A model generated the notes under the pieces. It worked only from the letters and a program-made list of their open reading frames with translations. It was not told where the DNA came from and did no database searches. 64,000 bases of DNA from Hermodice carunculata (Eukaryota > Annelida > Polychaeta > Eunicida > Amphinomidae), in assembly GCA_964020975.1 (NCBI GenBank), contig OZ026630.1, forward strand, positions 65,319,013-65,383,012, written 5' to 3'. The translations under genes were made by a program, and so were the position numbers. Shown here piece by piece: positions 45,715-58,877 of the stretch; within the stretch, counting starts at the first letter, position 1, and each line of letters begins with the position of its first letter.

Positions 45715-46999
45715 TTAGAAATCTTTTTTCATAATTTATTCATATACTTAAATTCAAGTCAGGTTAAATATAAAGCTGCCAGTAACGGGGAGCAGTTGCA
45801 ACCCATTGGAATGCATTTTATGTGTTGAAAAACCAATGGCCCGCATTGAAAAAAAGTATTACCCAAAAGAAATTTTATAGCATCTAAGTTTCAACATTGT
45901 AAGATTTAACGTTACCTTTGGAATATTTATTGTGTGATCAATATTCTTTCTTTGTATATGAATTAATATTAATGTATGGTTTACCATTATGTTTAAACAT
46001 TTTGCTTGTTAATTCTGAAAGAGCACTTTGGACTCTTATCTATGGGTAAATTTGTGTAGAGAAAGCGAAACATTTGGTATTTTTGCTTTTAAATCTTTGA
46101 TTTTAGATACAAAATCGGAAAAATTGCTAATAATCCAAAAACAATTTATTTCACAGTTTCTAGAAATTGCATCACAGCATTTACGGAAATGATTCCTAAT
46201 TGCATTCAAATACAATGTTACTTCTTTTGATAATTGTTTTGTTGTACATTTTGAGACACCAGCTATAAATCTAGATTTAAAAGGGTTTTAATGTAATTTG
46301 GGTATCCAGAATAAAAGTGGAATAGAGGAGTCCTCTTCAGAAATTTTGATATTAAAATTTGTTTTCATCTCTTCTTTATGTGTATCTATCAAATTATCAA
46401 TAGATCGTTTGTGTAATTTATGTACGTCCTTTCCTCTTATGTCTGAAATATTGTTTATAACAAGTTCATTTTCAAAACATCCAGATAATATTTTCTGCAG
46501 ATGATCCAAAAATTGTTACCTGCCTTATCAATGTTAGTGATTACAAATCTTTCTTGTAGTTCTTTGACTGCTTTTGAAAATTAAGGCTGTTTTACATTTA
46601 CCGTATTAAAATTTTAATGTGGGATTTGTAACGATAAATTCTATTTCTAAAGATTCTTGTCCCAATAATAACCATCCTTCAAATTTCTGAAATACCATTT
46701 TTTCTTTCTTTGCCCATTTCATACAGTAGGAATCAAATGCATCACATGTGTCCTGAAAAATACTGTCACTGCTCAACCCGGGACATATCCGAAATTTTGT
46801 ACCTTTTCATCCATTCTTTTAAAACTGAATTTTGTATTATATCCAAATTACCTGTGAATACATGTTTGAGGTGTGCATAAACAAAATTAGAATATTAGAC
46901 ATACAGTCACAATTTTGATTCGCTGCGATAGTTTCAAGAGTAATTGAAGCCAGAAATTTCCTGTAATTCATGATACTTTGACCAATACTGTTGCCTTAT

Positions 47000-47578
47000 T
47001 TATAGGAAATAATGGGGGGGGGGGGGGGAAGGGTATTTTATTTTCGAGTTTTTGGGAATCCTGTTATGAACAAATTTTATTTTATAAAGGAACTGAATGT
47101 TCAGTGAATCAGTAATTTTGTGTTTGGAAGGAATGCTGCAAAACATTTGGTCCAAGTTTTTCTCATTAGAATCTGGTTTCCGTATAGTCGTTGTGGAAGC
47201 ATACACAATTTCACAAAAATTGTAAAGAAATGTGTGTTCTGAATAAGTAAGACCCAAAGTTTCATTGACTCTTGTTATGTCTCGAAATGATAGTACTTTA
47301 AGAGCTATATGTAATTGATCAATGCCATTGGAAAAAGCCTGTAGTAAATTTTGGACAATGTCTTTTGTATCCAATTTCCTAAATTTCCTGTTTTTCCATG
47401 ATTTTCTTTGTCCGTGACATCTTCTTCTTTGAATACCAGCCTGATTATTATGAAAAGGTGTGTGACTGCGATAAAGTGTTTCAAAGTCAAAATTCATAAC
47501 ATCACCGAAGCCTAAAACTCTGTCATTGAGTCCAAAAGGAAAAGCTGAATGAAGTATTTTGATCCAAAAATCTTTCAT
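47000..47578 (-). pseudogene. N-terminal region of Penelope-like protein, copy 2
   Basis: A 192-codon frame: MKDFWIKILHSAFPFGLNDR, an Arg/Lys-rich run RRRCHGQRKSWKNRKFRK (probable nucleic-acid contact), LSFRDITRVNETLGLTYSEH, then KHKITDSLNIQFLYKIKFVH. At its end a proline run is encoded by the G15 tract (47014-47028, plus strand). It sits between the GIY-YIG-like and reverse-transcriptase parts. Confidence 0.65.
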
Positions 47579-47633
47579 TTATAATAATATTCTTCTGTTA
47601 ACATAACTATCTTGGTCTAACAAATTTGACAAT

Positions 47634-47861
47634 CTAGTCAATAATTGGTATCTGGCAATCCAAATGTGAATGTTCCTCAGAATTGAAAAGGTTACACAAA
47701 AAAGTGTTTAATTTCCGATTTTCAATTGTAATTTTACTACCACTAAATCTCTTTTTAACTGATTGAATAGTTAGGCCAACATATTGTGATTTATATTTGA
47801 TGCAGGGTATAGAATACATAATATTGGAAGATTCTTTGGAAGACAATACGAAATTTTTCAA
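47634..47861 (-). pseudogene. GIY-YIG endonuclease-like domain
   Basis: The frame reads NIMYSIPCIKYKSQYVGLTI then QSVKKRFSGSK, close to the GIY-YIG core (xIYxIxC...YVGxTxxxxxxR). It continues to HSHLDCQIPIID. The domain lies immediately upstream of the Penelope-like coding region on the same strand. Most Penelope-like elements have it at the C terminus; a permuted N-terminal order is known in the Chlamys/Naiad group. Short and probably decayed. Confidence 0.6.
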
Positions 47862-47896
47862 TCAGGGGTTTCTCAATTTGAATTTTTTTGTTAGTA

Positions 47897-48565
47897 ATAG
47901 TACAGAAAAATATGATCCATATTTATTAATTCCAAACCCAACAATGACAGCAAAGAGATTCCAGACTTGCCAAAGCATCAACAACCATCATTAACTGCAG
48001 ACACTAGTTCTTTTCCAAAATGTATTGCCATAACCACCCAAAACACAAATTTCATTACTTCTGCAAAAAATAAAAAGAGACCTGTGAGGCATATCACCTT
48101 TTAGCTCTCCCGACTCGTCAGTCAGCTAAGTTTACAGCAAAAGAGTAAAGTAGGCATACATCGTTTTTGTGATATTTATGAATCTGGAACATTATAAACA
48201 CACTCTACCTCCGCTATAACTATGAGTTGGAGAACAAAGCCCACAGCACAACACAGCCAATGAAGTAATTTTCAAATAGTACAGAAATACATGATCCATA
48301 TTCATCAATTCCAAACCCAACAATGACAACAAAGAGATTCCAGACTTGCCAAAGCATCAACATTTCTATTTCAATACCGATGTGAAGAAAGAAATTTCAC
48401 TCCTGACAGGCAGTCACCCATAAAAGGCAACTGGTGGTTTTAAACTGGTCCTGTTAACCTTAGAAATATTCATCATTAACTGCAGACACTAGTTCTTTTC
48501 CAAAATGTATAGGCCTTACCACCCAAAACACAAATTTCATTACTTCTGCCAAACATAAAAAGAAA
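47897..48565. repeat. Imperfect direct duplication
   Basis: The block at 47897-48080 (AGTACAGAAAAATATGATCC, CCAGACTTGCCAAAGCATCA, TTAACTGCAGACACTAGTTC) recurs at about 48275-48352 plus 48470-48565. The second copy carries about 120 bp that the first lacks. Between them lies a short TTAGCTCTCCCGACTCGTCA remnant (48102) resembling an A-type start hairpin. Confidence 0.65.
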
Positions 48566-48569
48566 TGTT

Positions 48570-51339
48570 ACTGTGAAATTCTTTGCTCTTAATGAAATTT
48601 GACTTGCAGAAAAGAAAGTTACAAATTCCGCCAAAATATATTCCAGAATCAGTGCTCGATGCCAAGGCTGAACCGTTTTCATTGCTCCCACTGTTCATGA
48701 TTACTTTTGGTCTTAGGGGTAATTTTAAAAGCACACCTTGCCATTTATCAAAATCATGTCCCTGAGGGTTCTAAGTCAGAAAACGAATGTTGAGAAAGAT
48801 GTGTAACAAAGACTGCTTATTATAAGGGTGACCAGCTTCTACGGCTGGTATTCCTGTGTGCTGAACCTGTCTGTAGGTTCATCAAAAATGAAAACGTTCT
48901 GCTCTTGTGTCCATCTCCAGTTTGTGAGTCTGCCTCATATCGACGACGGTACTGCTAATCGGTAATGTTGTTTCCATCTGTGAATGGGAAATATTCCGTT
49001 GTTCACCCTTAGATTTCCACTTTTCAGAGAAAAGCATCCTTTGCCAAAACGTGGGACCTTGTGATTATATCCAGTTGTTATGTATGCTATTTTTGGAATT
49101 TTCACATCCCTTCTTGACATGAAGTGCCAAACACCAATATAGATAAAGAACAAGAACTGGTAATCGTAGGCGAGAAACGATGGTCTAGTCGTACATTTTA
49201 AAATACTTCTTTGGGAATGCGCTGTGAAATGTGCCGAGGCTTTGCTCAGTGCCATACCCATGAAATACCAATAGTCCACAATACACACAACCATTCTGAT
49301 TAGAACCCCATCAAGCAAAACGAATCATCTCCATTCTTAGTCTGAGAGCTATAGGTGTTATGTCATTAATTTGTTGCATATAATTTTTCAACAGTTGTAA
49401 TGAAACTGCAATCGAAAAATACACACAGACGTTTTGTGTATTTAGACTGTTTTAATTGAAATGCTCGTTACCTTTTTCATGTGATAAACGACAAACCAAA
49501 TGACAACTTACCATAAAATAAATTGTATGCTTTCCAAATCAATAAAATGCTTAATTGAAATCAGGAACGCGATCGCAGTACTTCTTGTGGGCACTAAAAC
49601 TGCTTATACATACTTAAAGTAGCATCAGTCATATTGTCAAGCTGGTGAGGTGATAAACCATGTATGATGTGAACAGTGCATGAAAATGTGCAACATTGTA
49701 GATGTAATTGGACAGGCCGCGGGTCACGTCTCGAGAGCATCCTCACTTGATTTGTGCATGACCTCATTTGGTGATCAAGTTCCGCACCACAGTATTTTCA
49801 GCTATGCAGCAATGTGCCCCTGCCTTCCTGAATTTGAAAATTGCTGGGAAGGTAGTTTGTGAAATAAGATTTTCTTTGGACATGCACTCAGAATCAAATC
49901 AAATGATCACTATTTTATTGGGTGTCGCAATATGCCATGCAATGGTTGACACTGAGGTGTCATGAGAGGCCAAATAGAAAATTGCTCTGCACAGGTCAGA
50001 GTATAAACAGGTGATGTTCCGTCCAGCAACAGGATGGCCAATGAATGGCCTCGAACAATGGTTTACAGTATTACTGAAAGCACGAGTGGATGAACTTCAA
50101 CAGCTTAGTATAACGTTCATTTTCCATGAAATATTTCTGAATAGCAAAACCAATATAGTCTAGAATTTTAATTTCATTTGGGTGTTTTCGCCTCTGCGGC
50201 AGGACTGGCTTGTAAAATAGGTACCACATTTTCCACTTTGCAGATGCTTGTTGTATTTTGGTTTCCATTCATTTGTTTTGGAATGAATTGAAACATGACT
50301 TGTTCATGAAATATATCAGTATGGATATCAGAAATGTCATATTCCTCTATAAGATCAGGACCATAGGAACAAAGCAATCATGCATGACAAGGTACAAAGT
50401 CATACTTGCTTTGTCCTGCTTATCTGAAATTGTATTACATATTTTGGGGGGAAATTAATAAGTTGCCTATAGATATTAGGTATCCAGCAACAAAACTTAT
50501 GGAAGATGATTTTAGGAAGAAGCACATACCAAAAAATTGCATTGGGAGAGAAGTTGCAAGGGGATTATCAAAGTCAATTTTGCAATGTTGCACAAGGCAA
50601 CAAATTATGAAATAACCAATTTTCACACATTGTAAGAAATGTGTTAATTACATAACGTTACCTCTGGACCACCATTGCCAAGACTTCTGTGTCTGGGCAT
50701 GACACCCAAGAAATTGAGTTAAGAAACTTCCTACTCACACTTAATCCTGAAAACTTGACAGTCCCGTGGTGCCAGCTCTTGATCCATGTGGAACTGATTG
50801 TGACGTCATGTGCACATGTGCCCCGTATCACCCTTCATCTTTTGGATGCCATAATTGGCTTGCTCGTTCAAGTGAATCTCCATGAACGATTGTTTAGACT
50901 GTTTTTTTGTGCTCTCGCATGCTCTATTCTGTGGAAAATCTTTTCTTAGAGGTCCTGGCATCTACATATATCTAGACAGCGGATTTCTGTGATTAGATAC
51001 CACTGAAATAGTTAGTGCAAAGTTAGTCTTTTGACTGGTTATTAGATTTTTCAAAATGACGTGCCAGCAAGCAAAACGCAGAGAGAGTGAAAGCACTGCA
51101 CACTTGGCTATTGCTTCCTTTCCTAGAAATGTTGGATTTTTGGTACCACAATATGGCATCATGGGACAATCATCCACACTGCTGGTTGTCACCCGGAGCT
51201 GTGCAAAGTTTGCTTTGGTGAGCGACCTTGCAAATACTGCCAAGATTGGGGGGGGGGGGGGGGCTAGTGGCTGCTCTGTGAGCAGGCAAGGAGGAAGTTC
51301 TCGGATCTGAGAGCTTGAGTGGTAATTGTAGGTAAAGGG
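48570..51339. other. Stretch without recognised gene
   Basis: Several frames of 60-130 codons occur, the longest on the minus strand at 48935-49318 (127 codons, including SFLAYDYQFLFFIYIGVWHF). I recognise no family and see no supporting splice or repeat context. A G-rich tract lies at 51247-51262. Confidence 0.4.
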
Positions 51340-54300
51340 GACCAAGGAGAAAGACACCCGGAAAGGGGGAGCCTTTCACTACCGCTAGGACTTTGGTCTT
51401 GGCAGTGTCAACGCCTTCAGCCCAGACAGAACCTCCCGTTCTCCGGACAGTAGCACTGGCAGTCCCTCCTGCACCTCCGGTGGCTTTGCCCCAGAGTGAG
51501 CAGTTGGCAATCCTCCTAGTTCCCACATTTGAGCCGGGTAACCTGCCTTACTCTCTCAAGTGAAAAGCACACCATGAGCTATGTGACAGCCAGTGGTTGC
51601 ATGAGGAGGCTCAGCCTTCCCCACATTGGACAAAGCTACTGTTCTTGAGTCTGAGCAGACTCAGTTGGCTGAGCAGCTTGTTGCTTTCACCCTGATCTCA
51701 GCTCTCTCCCTGATCTCAGGTCCGAGAGTTCTCTGAACTCCTCTGGACCCCTCCTGCCAGCAGATTACTCAGTCAGCAGCAGTTCAGGTCCTGGATAGTG
51801 GCCTGGGGGAGCCTCAGTCAGATCACTCTTGCCTACAGACCTAACGGCCTGTGGCCTCGAGAATCTCGACATATGAGTCCCCTTTGCCCTCTCTTTCTAT
51901 CCCCTTGTGGGAGGCGCCAGTGGAGGTGGCGTCTCTAGCGGCAGTTACTTCTGTCGAAGTGCTCGCAACCCCTACGCCTGGCCTGGTGACTGATCCCCTG
52001 CTGTCACCCGTGGCTGCTCCATCAGACAACACATTGTTCTTTGAGGCCTTGGGTGTCCGCACTCCCCTCGCGATTCTGGAGTCTTTGGGCCTGGACACTG
52101 AGCAGGAGGATGAAATGCTGATGTAGGATTTCTCTTACACCAAGCCTCTGAGATCGAAAGTTCGTCGCTCACACTGTTCACACTCTGACAGGAGCAGAGA
52201 GCCAGGGACCATGGGGGCAGCGCAGGCCTCGTCTTCCATCCCCATGTACACCGCATCTGCACCTGCCAAGGGCTTTGACTATGTCAAAGCTCTTATTCAG
52301 AGCTTGTTTGGTGACCAAGCTGTGGTCCCACCAGCGGAGGAGAGGTCGGGCGCTGTTGCGCTGTCTTGACGGGGCTTGTCTCTGGAGGACAAGTGTCAAT
52401 GTACTCTCACACCTTTATTGCCCTTTGTACCTGAGTTTTATGACCTGCTCACAGACAAGACTGGTGGCAGACGGGTTCCCATTGAGCTTCCAACGTCTGG
52501 CTGCCTGAGGCAGGGGTAACGACTTCCTAAGCTGGATGTCCAGGGGAAGTGGTACTCTGTGCCACAGCAGATCATCCCATCAGGTTCACTGCCAGTGGAC
52601 CTGGACTGAGAAGAGTTTGATGCTAGGCAGGTGAGAACCATTACAGTGTCTGCAAGGGCCTTCAAACATATGGAGGAAGATGCATGAGGCTCTGTCCTTG
52701 TGGCATCCTACTTGAACATGTCCTTGGGTACTTTGGAGTCTCTCTCTGAGGACCTCAATGGTGGAGGCATTGTGAGACTGGTTAGTCCAGGGGACACTCC
52801 ACGCGACTTCATAGTCGTGAGATGTTGATCACCAGGCGTGGACCGCTTGCATGCTTGAGGAGAACGTTCGCCTGTTATGGAGGGATGCCGACCTCCAGGG
52901 TCAAAAACTGCCTGACCAGATATTTCAGAGAGCTTGCACAGGGCCCTTCCCCTCTGAAACTCTGTTTGGAGGAGAGATTGCAGAAGTGGTTTGCTGGGTG
53001 CAGGACCTTTGGGCCTGCTCGGCAGACCAGGCACACTGCACGACGCCGATTGACTCTGCTTGGTCTTTGTCGTACTTGGCTGCCCTAGCCCTGAAGTGCG
53101 GTACTTCCCAGACCATGTCTACTTGCCCCTGCTCTTATGCTCCCTTGAAGGCACAAAGACCTGGGAAGGGTGGACAGTGATCCAGGAGGGCAAGCCTTCC
53201 AGTAGAGGGAAGAAGTCTGGATAGCCTTGGTGTTCCTGACTCTCAGGTTCCAGAAGACATCTCAGGAGTGCCAACCCCCAAATTGTTAGACTCTGCGCAG
53301 CTGCCTCACCACATATCACATGCCATGGGAATCTATTATGGATGATACGTTTGTCCTAAACATCCTAAGACATCTCTACACTCTGCCTTTTGGTGAAGAC
53401 AGCCTTGTGCTAAGCAGAGAACCACTGCGGTTTGGTCCACCTACCTTGGAACCCAAAGCATCTGCATTCCTGGAGGTGGTTTGAATGATTCAGAGTATGC
53501 CATAGAGCTGGTAGAGGACCAAGTTTCTCTCAGCTTCTACAACCTACTCTTCCCGGTCCCCAAGTGGGACGGAGGATGCCACCCAATCATAGACCTGTCG
53601 ATGCTAAACACCTATCTGGATGTCCTGGCCTTTCAGATGGAGACACCCCAGTCAGTGGCAGCAGCCTTACCGCCCCTGGAGTGGACAATGTCCCTGGATA
53701 TCAAGGACGCTTTCTTCATCATGCCAATCGCAGAGTCTTCACAGAAGCTGTGATTTGCATTGGTGGGCCAAATATACCAGTTCAAAGCATTACTCTTCAG
53801 TCTTGCCATGCATGGCTGGTGTTTACCAGGTTCATGCAGACAGTTGCTGCCATTTGCATTCAAGTGTATCTAGATGATTGGCTATTCAGGGTGCTTGAGC
53901 ACCTATATTTGCAGTGCCACACATGGGCCATTCTGGAGCTGTGCCATTGGTTGGGCCTGATAGTGAACCTACCCAAGTCCAGTCTTCATTCATAGCAGAT
54001 CTTAGTCTTCCTCAGCATCCAGTTCAATCTGGTAGCCTACATCTGTCTTCCTTGGGAAGACAGGTGGGACAGAGTGCAGTCTCTGCTCAGGCCTTTTCTG
54101 ACTAGCAAGGTCTGCTTAGTGCAACAGTGGCTGGTCCTGCTGGGTTTCCTGTCCTGGATGGACTCCCAGGCTGGCTCCACCATCATCCCTTGCAGCTCGC
54201 ACTGGGGGGCAGATGAACGAGAGACCAGGTCTATATCACACAGGTGCTGATCCTCATCTAGAATCAGCTGCACCTTCAGTGGTAGATAATCAGGGAGAAT

Positions 54301-55250
54301 GTCATGAGAAGATAGTTGCTAGAGCCTTTTCATACCCAGCTCACCATTTACATAGAGTCATCTCGGTCCAGGTGGGGAGCCCACATGGAGAGTCGAACAG
54401 CATCTGGCCTGTGGCCTACGTCCTTTGCAGCTCACCACATAAACTGGTTAAAACTGGAGGAGGTACGCTTGGTGCTCCTCCACTTCTGAGACCTGGTGGA
54501 GCACAAACAGGTCTCCATACTGTGCGGCCACAGGACTGCACTAGCCTACCTCAACAGGCAAGGTGGGACACTGACTGACTTGGCCGGATGCATCATCACA
54601 TGGTGTTATGACTATGATGTCCACAAGAACACAAGACACATCCTGGGACACAAGAATGCCCTGGCTGATTAACTCTTGAGAAGTCAGCTTGTAGGGACAG
54701 AGAGGTCACTCCACCCAAGGTCTTTCGGGCCATTGGGGGACTCCACACATGGATCTGTTTGCCACTTGCTGGAACTCAAAACTGCCAGTGTACATCTCAC
54801 CTGTCGCAAACCCTCAAGCCCTAGTGGTGGATGCTCTAGTCATGGACTGGAGCAATCTGTGGGTGTAAGCCTTTCTGTCTTGGCAGATCCTTCAGAAGGT
54901 ATTGCACTAGATTCAGTCCCATGATTGCAATCTGACCCTGGTCACCCCTGTTGGCCACAGAGGGATTACGTGATAGACCTGTTGAGCGTCAAGCCTCCAC
55001 TACCTTTACCGGCACGGCCGATGCTTTTTGTGGAACCACAGACAGGCATGTTCCATTGGAACCCTGAAGCACGCAACCTCCTTACTTGATGGTTATCTCA
55101 CAGCACATCTGTGACAGAGGCTTCTCAGAGTCGATCTTAGTTAGAATTGCTAGAGCTAGAGGGGGGCTTCGATCATATTGTCTAGCTGTTTACTTGGCTC
55201 GATAGAAGGTGTTTTCCGACTGGTGCACCAGCATGTGAATTCACCCTTGG
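51340..55250 (+). mobile_element. DIRS-like retroelement (fossil)
   Basis: Coding-like, GC-richer sequence, distinct from its AT-rich flanks. Parts: a Pro/Ser-rich gag-like region (about 51340-53400), a reverse transcriptase (about 53480-54050) and an RNase H-like and linker region (about 54440-54900), with traces of later sequence to about 55250. No full recombinase region or terminal repeats were recognised. Broken in many places (well over ten); it looks old. Confidence 0.7.
53481..54050 (+). pseudogene. DIRS-like reverse transcriptase region (fossil)
   Basis: Shows LLFPVPKWDGGCHPIIDLS, MSLDIKDAFFIMPIAESS and VYLDDWLFR, the three classic blocks of DIRS-type reverse transcriptases. They lie in order within about 400 bp. 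Part of the fossil at 51.3-55.2 kb; broken. Confidence 0.8.
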
Positions 55251-58189
55251 ACTCTTTGTGTTGTAGACATTGCTGACTTCTGGTTGATGAGTCCCTGTAT
55301 GCTTATGATTGGTTGGTATCCCTATACTCCGCAAGTTCAGGCAGGCTCTCTCCAATAGGTGCCACCTGTCACCACAAAAGACAACTGAATGTAATAATAA
55401 AACATTACTGTCATCAAATGGAGTACAAAAATGACTATAACATGATGTTGCACTGCCTTCTTTTAAATTATAAGAACTGCACATGTTCCATGTTCCATCC
55501 TTCCCATCAGATGGGGAGAATTCATATGTACTGTAGGAAGCCGGTTGTGCGGTGTTTAGTAAAGGCCACAAAGTGTGCTTGTTTTGTACTAATTGAGCAA
55601 TCTTGATGTACATATTACATTTGATCTTATTTCATTGGTCATACTTATGACATATAGTGTTGCATTTCCATTTGGGCATATATGGTTTGTATGTGATAGT
55701 CCATTTATATTTGTAGACCCGCTGCAGAAAGGTTAATAGTCAAGACTGGTGTTTACCAACCACACAAAATATACTGGTAAATACAATAGTCCCTCATTTG
55801 TGAGACCATCCATTGTGCCACTCAAGAAGTGTTCACATAAGGGAGATAGTCAACCGTAAGAAGTTTGACTCTCACTTGGACAATAATTTAGCCACTTTCT
55901 TTGAATACCCATCCATATTCTTTTAATTATTACAAGATTGTTTGTTCATATATTAGACCGGATACCATTTTGGTCAACAGGTGTCAACTTTTTTGTGTGT
56001 TAGATATTTGTAAACTGGCTTTGTCATTTTTTAAATACATCTAGCATCATAGAACATGGACTGTTTCTTGCTCTATGCTCACACAACATAGGGGATTTAC
56101 CTGGTCTGAAATGGGGAATCTATGGCTGGATAATTGAAAGTTGTCTTTTAAAATAGGTGGTCACTAGTCAGGTTTACAAGATAGTCTCACCAAAAGGAGT
56201 AACTGACCATTAAAAGACTGGCGCCTTTAATTGCACTATGGAAGTGGTTACAAAAGACAGGTCCCCAAAAGCAGGTCTCTCTAAGGACAGACTACTATAG
56301 ATATAAGATAAACTAGCATAGTATATAACAAATAACAACACAAGTCAGGACAACACCAATTTTAAGATATAATATTATTTATTTCAATATCCTCAGTATT
56401 GCTGCGCTGGAATATTGCTTTTTGGCATATATCTGCTGCTTCATATTATTTGCTTGAGGTAGGTTTGAAAACTATTTGGGAACCTGAGAAAATAATTCTA
56501 CAAAATAATACCTCACTTCAAACAGACCTGAAAACTCTTTGACAGAGCTTTGAAAGATACATTTCCCAGATATTTGATTACCTTAACACTGATGAGTTGT
56601 AATTGGATTAATCCAGCTGCACATGATTAAGGGCTGGTCTTGATAAGGTATTGCCTTTCACACCAAAGCATGTCAGTAGTTATACAGTCCTGGTTAATCT
56701 GGTCTCTTGTCTGATGAGGAAGTAAATCTTCAATAACTTTTGTTTTTGTCACAGATTCAAATTCTCTATCTTTAATAGTTGTAAGCTACAGGTGATGAAG
56801 CTGTGATCACCACTGATATTTCTATTTTGTTTACCTACTTATCAAACTGTATCATAAATGTGACAATTTTTTATCACCTGTCAGGCAAATACTGCTGGCT
56901 CTTATAGTCGCCACACGTTGTGGACCAGGAAAAGAGAGGTACAGCTGAGTTGGCTTCAAGACTAGACTGACCAGTGAAGACAGGGAAATGTATTTTGAAA
57001 ATGTAAGAGTCAATACCCATGAAGCCAGTCACACACCCACAATCAGGTGACAACAAACAATTTTACCGTTTCTATCTCATTTTTATTCAAAATGACAGTG
57101 AATGTAGCAAGTGTGTACTTTTCCTGAGCACATACAAAATTGGGGGATTATGAATCTATACAAAGTACATACTCCTCATTCTTTGGAGTGGCATGTAATG
57201 TCTACATATTTGTGGCATGTGACTCCTTGGATCATAGATGTGTGTTTTGTCAATATGATTGTTATACAAATATATGGTGCATTGGTTTTAAATCATCACG
57301 GGTGCCAATCTCGTTTGCCCTCCAACAATGACCAGTGCATCAATCAAAAAGTGCCCTAATTGAGATCGATATTTTCAAGGCACCACTAGTATATATCTTG
57401 CTGAAAATGGTTGTTGGTTTCCTGCATAAAACGAACAGCAACAATTTTTGCATTCTTCCATCCTAGCACATGAAAAATTGTGTATCACATGAAATATTTC
57501 AAGTTGGCATATTTCATTTGATATTTATGCCACTCAGTTGAACTTCGTGTTCAGAGAATAATTGCACTAAACTTTCCCAATAATATACACAGCAAGTTTT
57601 ACAATAAGGTGATAATGGTTCCCAGAGGAGTCAGACATGTCCAGCTGGGCGCTTACATTTAGTTACAGGCTAGCTGGCTATCATGGGGAAAAGACGGCAG
57701 GATAAAAAGAAGTTAATACAGTATCTGGTTGAACATTTGTTAGACAGGCAGTTTATTAAGGTCCCAGGATGGTTTCAGGCGCGTTGCAGACTCTGCCGAC
57801 TTTGACCCCGTCCAGCTCATATAATCTGATCGTTTCATCTGTAAAACTATATATTTTCATAATGTTGTGGACGTTTAGATTTGTAAAAACAGAACAACGA
57901 ACCAATTTAGAGATTTTTTAGACGTTTTACGCTTTTTTGTGAGCGGTATAGATTCACAAGTTTATTCAATTTTAAGATCTGCAAACTATCTGAAACGATA
58001 ATGTAGACCACTCCCCAGGAAGCGAATTTTTGTCTAATGGTACAATTGATTTTATACAATTTTGTAGAATTTTGAAGTTGGTACCATGATGTTATACAGT
58101 TTCTTCGGGTTTTTGAGCTCCAAAAGTCACAGAAGGAAGAGTTGAAAGACCAAATAAAAAAAAAAGTTTCCTAAGTTAGATATTTATCT
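55251..58189. other. Gene-free stretch
   Basis: AT-rich, with no recognised coding, RNA or repeat feature. The frames present (60-143 codons) lack recognisable domains; the longest, on the minus strand at 55182-55613, overlaps the fossil end. Confidence 0.5.
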
Positions 58190-58877
58190 TGCTTTATCCG
58201 TTTATTTTGACAGAATTTATCTATCCGTGTTTGATTGACGTCATTCTAAAATTTGTTAACACAGGTATAAAGGAATGGAATGATCTTCCTTTACATTTCA
58301 AACAAATTGAGAATTTAACAACATTTAAACAGGCCATTAAACAGCATCTATCAAATAAGATGTTCAGTGAGGAAAGTGATGCTTTTATATATTACTGAAA
58401 ATTCCTCATTCTTGTACATATTCCAGTGATTCAAGACATGTGGCCAGTTTTACCTGGTCACTCGTCTTGATACCTACCACTAAGTTATTCTGGAAATGAT
58501 CATCAAATTTCTGGATTTTTACACTATTGCTTAACTTATTAATGGGAAAACATATGACTGATGTATATAAAATCATGTGATACAAGTCTATTTATAGAAA
58601 CTTTGTATATTTATTGTAAACTTTATCTTTATTTTATAATATATATGTATATGTATATGTTTATGTACCAATGTGTTAATATCTATTTATAGAGCTTATT
58701 TCAGGTTTTCTTAACCTCAAGTTGCATATTCAGGTTTTTTTTTGTTTTTATTATTTTTTCCATTTGGACCACCATGGAAATAAGTCAGTAGACTTTCTGG
58801 TGCCATCTTAGGTTCCTTACTGTATGTTATAGCTTTTTACTGGATATGAACCTGAATAAAGTCAATCAATCAATCAA
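58190..58877 (+). mobile_element. 3' end of an L2/CR1-like LINE
   Basis: A C-terminal reverse-transcriptase protein tail, TGIKEWNDLPLHFKQIENLT then FKQAIKQHLSNKMF, has the WNxLP...FKxxLKxxL pattern that ends many L2/CR1/Jockey-type ORF2 proteins. It stops at 58396-58398. A 3' untranslated region of about 480 bp follows, with CCACCATGGAAATAAGTCAG, an AATAAA signal (58856-58861) and a (TCAA)n tail at 58862-58877. Strongly 5'-truncated, as is usual for LINE insertions. Confidence 0.75.

Larger units (their letters stand above)
43527..48000 (-). mobile_element. Penelope-like retroelement, copy 2 (long)
   Basis: Minus-strand relative of copy 1, sharing the 3' boundary TTGTATTTGTGTC. It extends about 0.7 kb further upstream. 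Order on the minus strand: a GIY-YIG-like domain (47861-47634), an Arg-rich N-terminal region (47578-47000), thumb/fingers blocks (46509-46288) and a palm with ARYIDDIACVNV (45714-45316). Broken by stops and frameshifts in several places. It contains a 318-bp DNA insertion in the 3' region and an internal direct duplication of about 290 bp (44700-44960 and 44990-45270). Confidence 0.75.

Noticed and set aside
48935-49318. 127-codon minus-strand frame with hydrophobic segment
   Set aside because: No family recognised, no splice or promoter context, and neighbouring frames are equally open.
55182-55613. 143-codon minus-strand frame
   Set aside because: It lies opposite the end of the DIRS-like fossil and its flank, and shows no domain.
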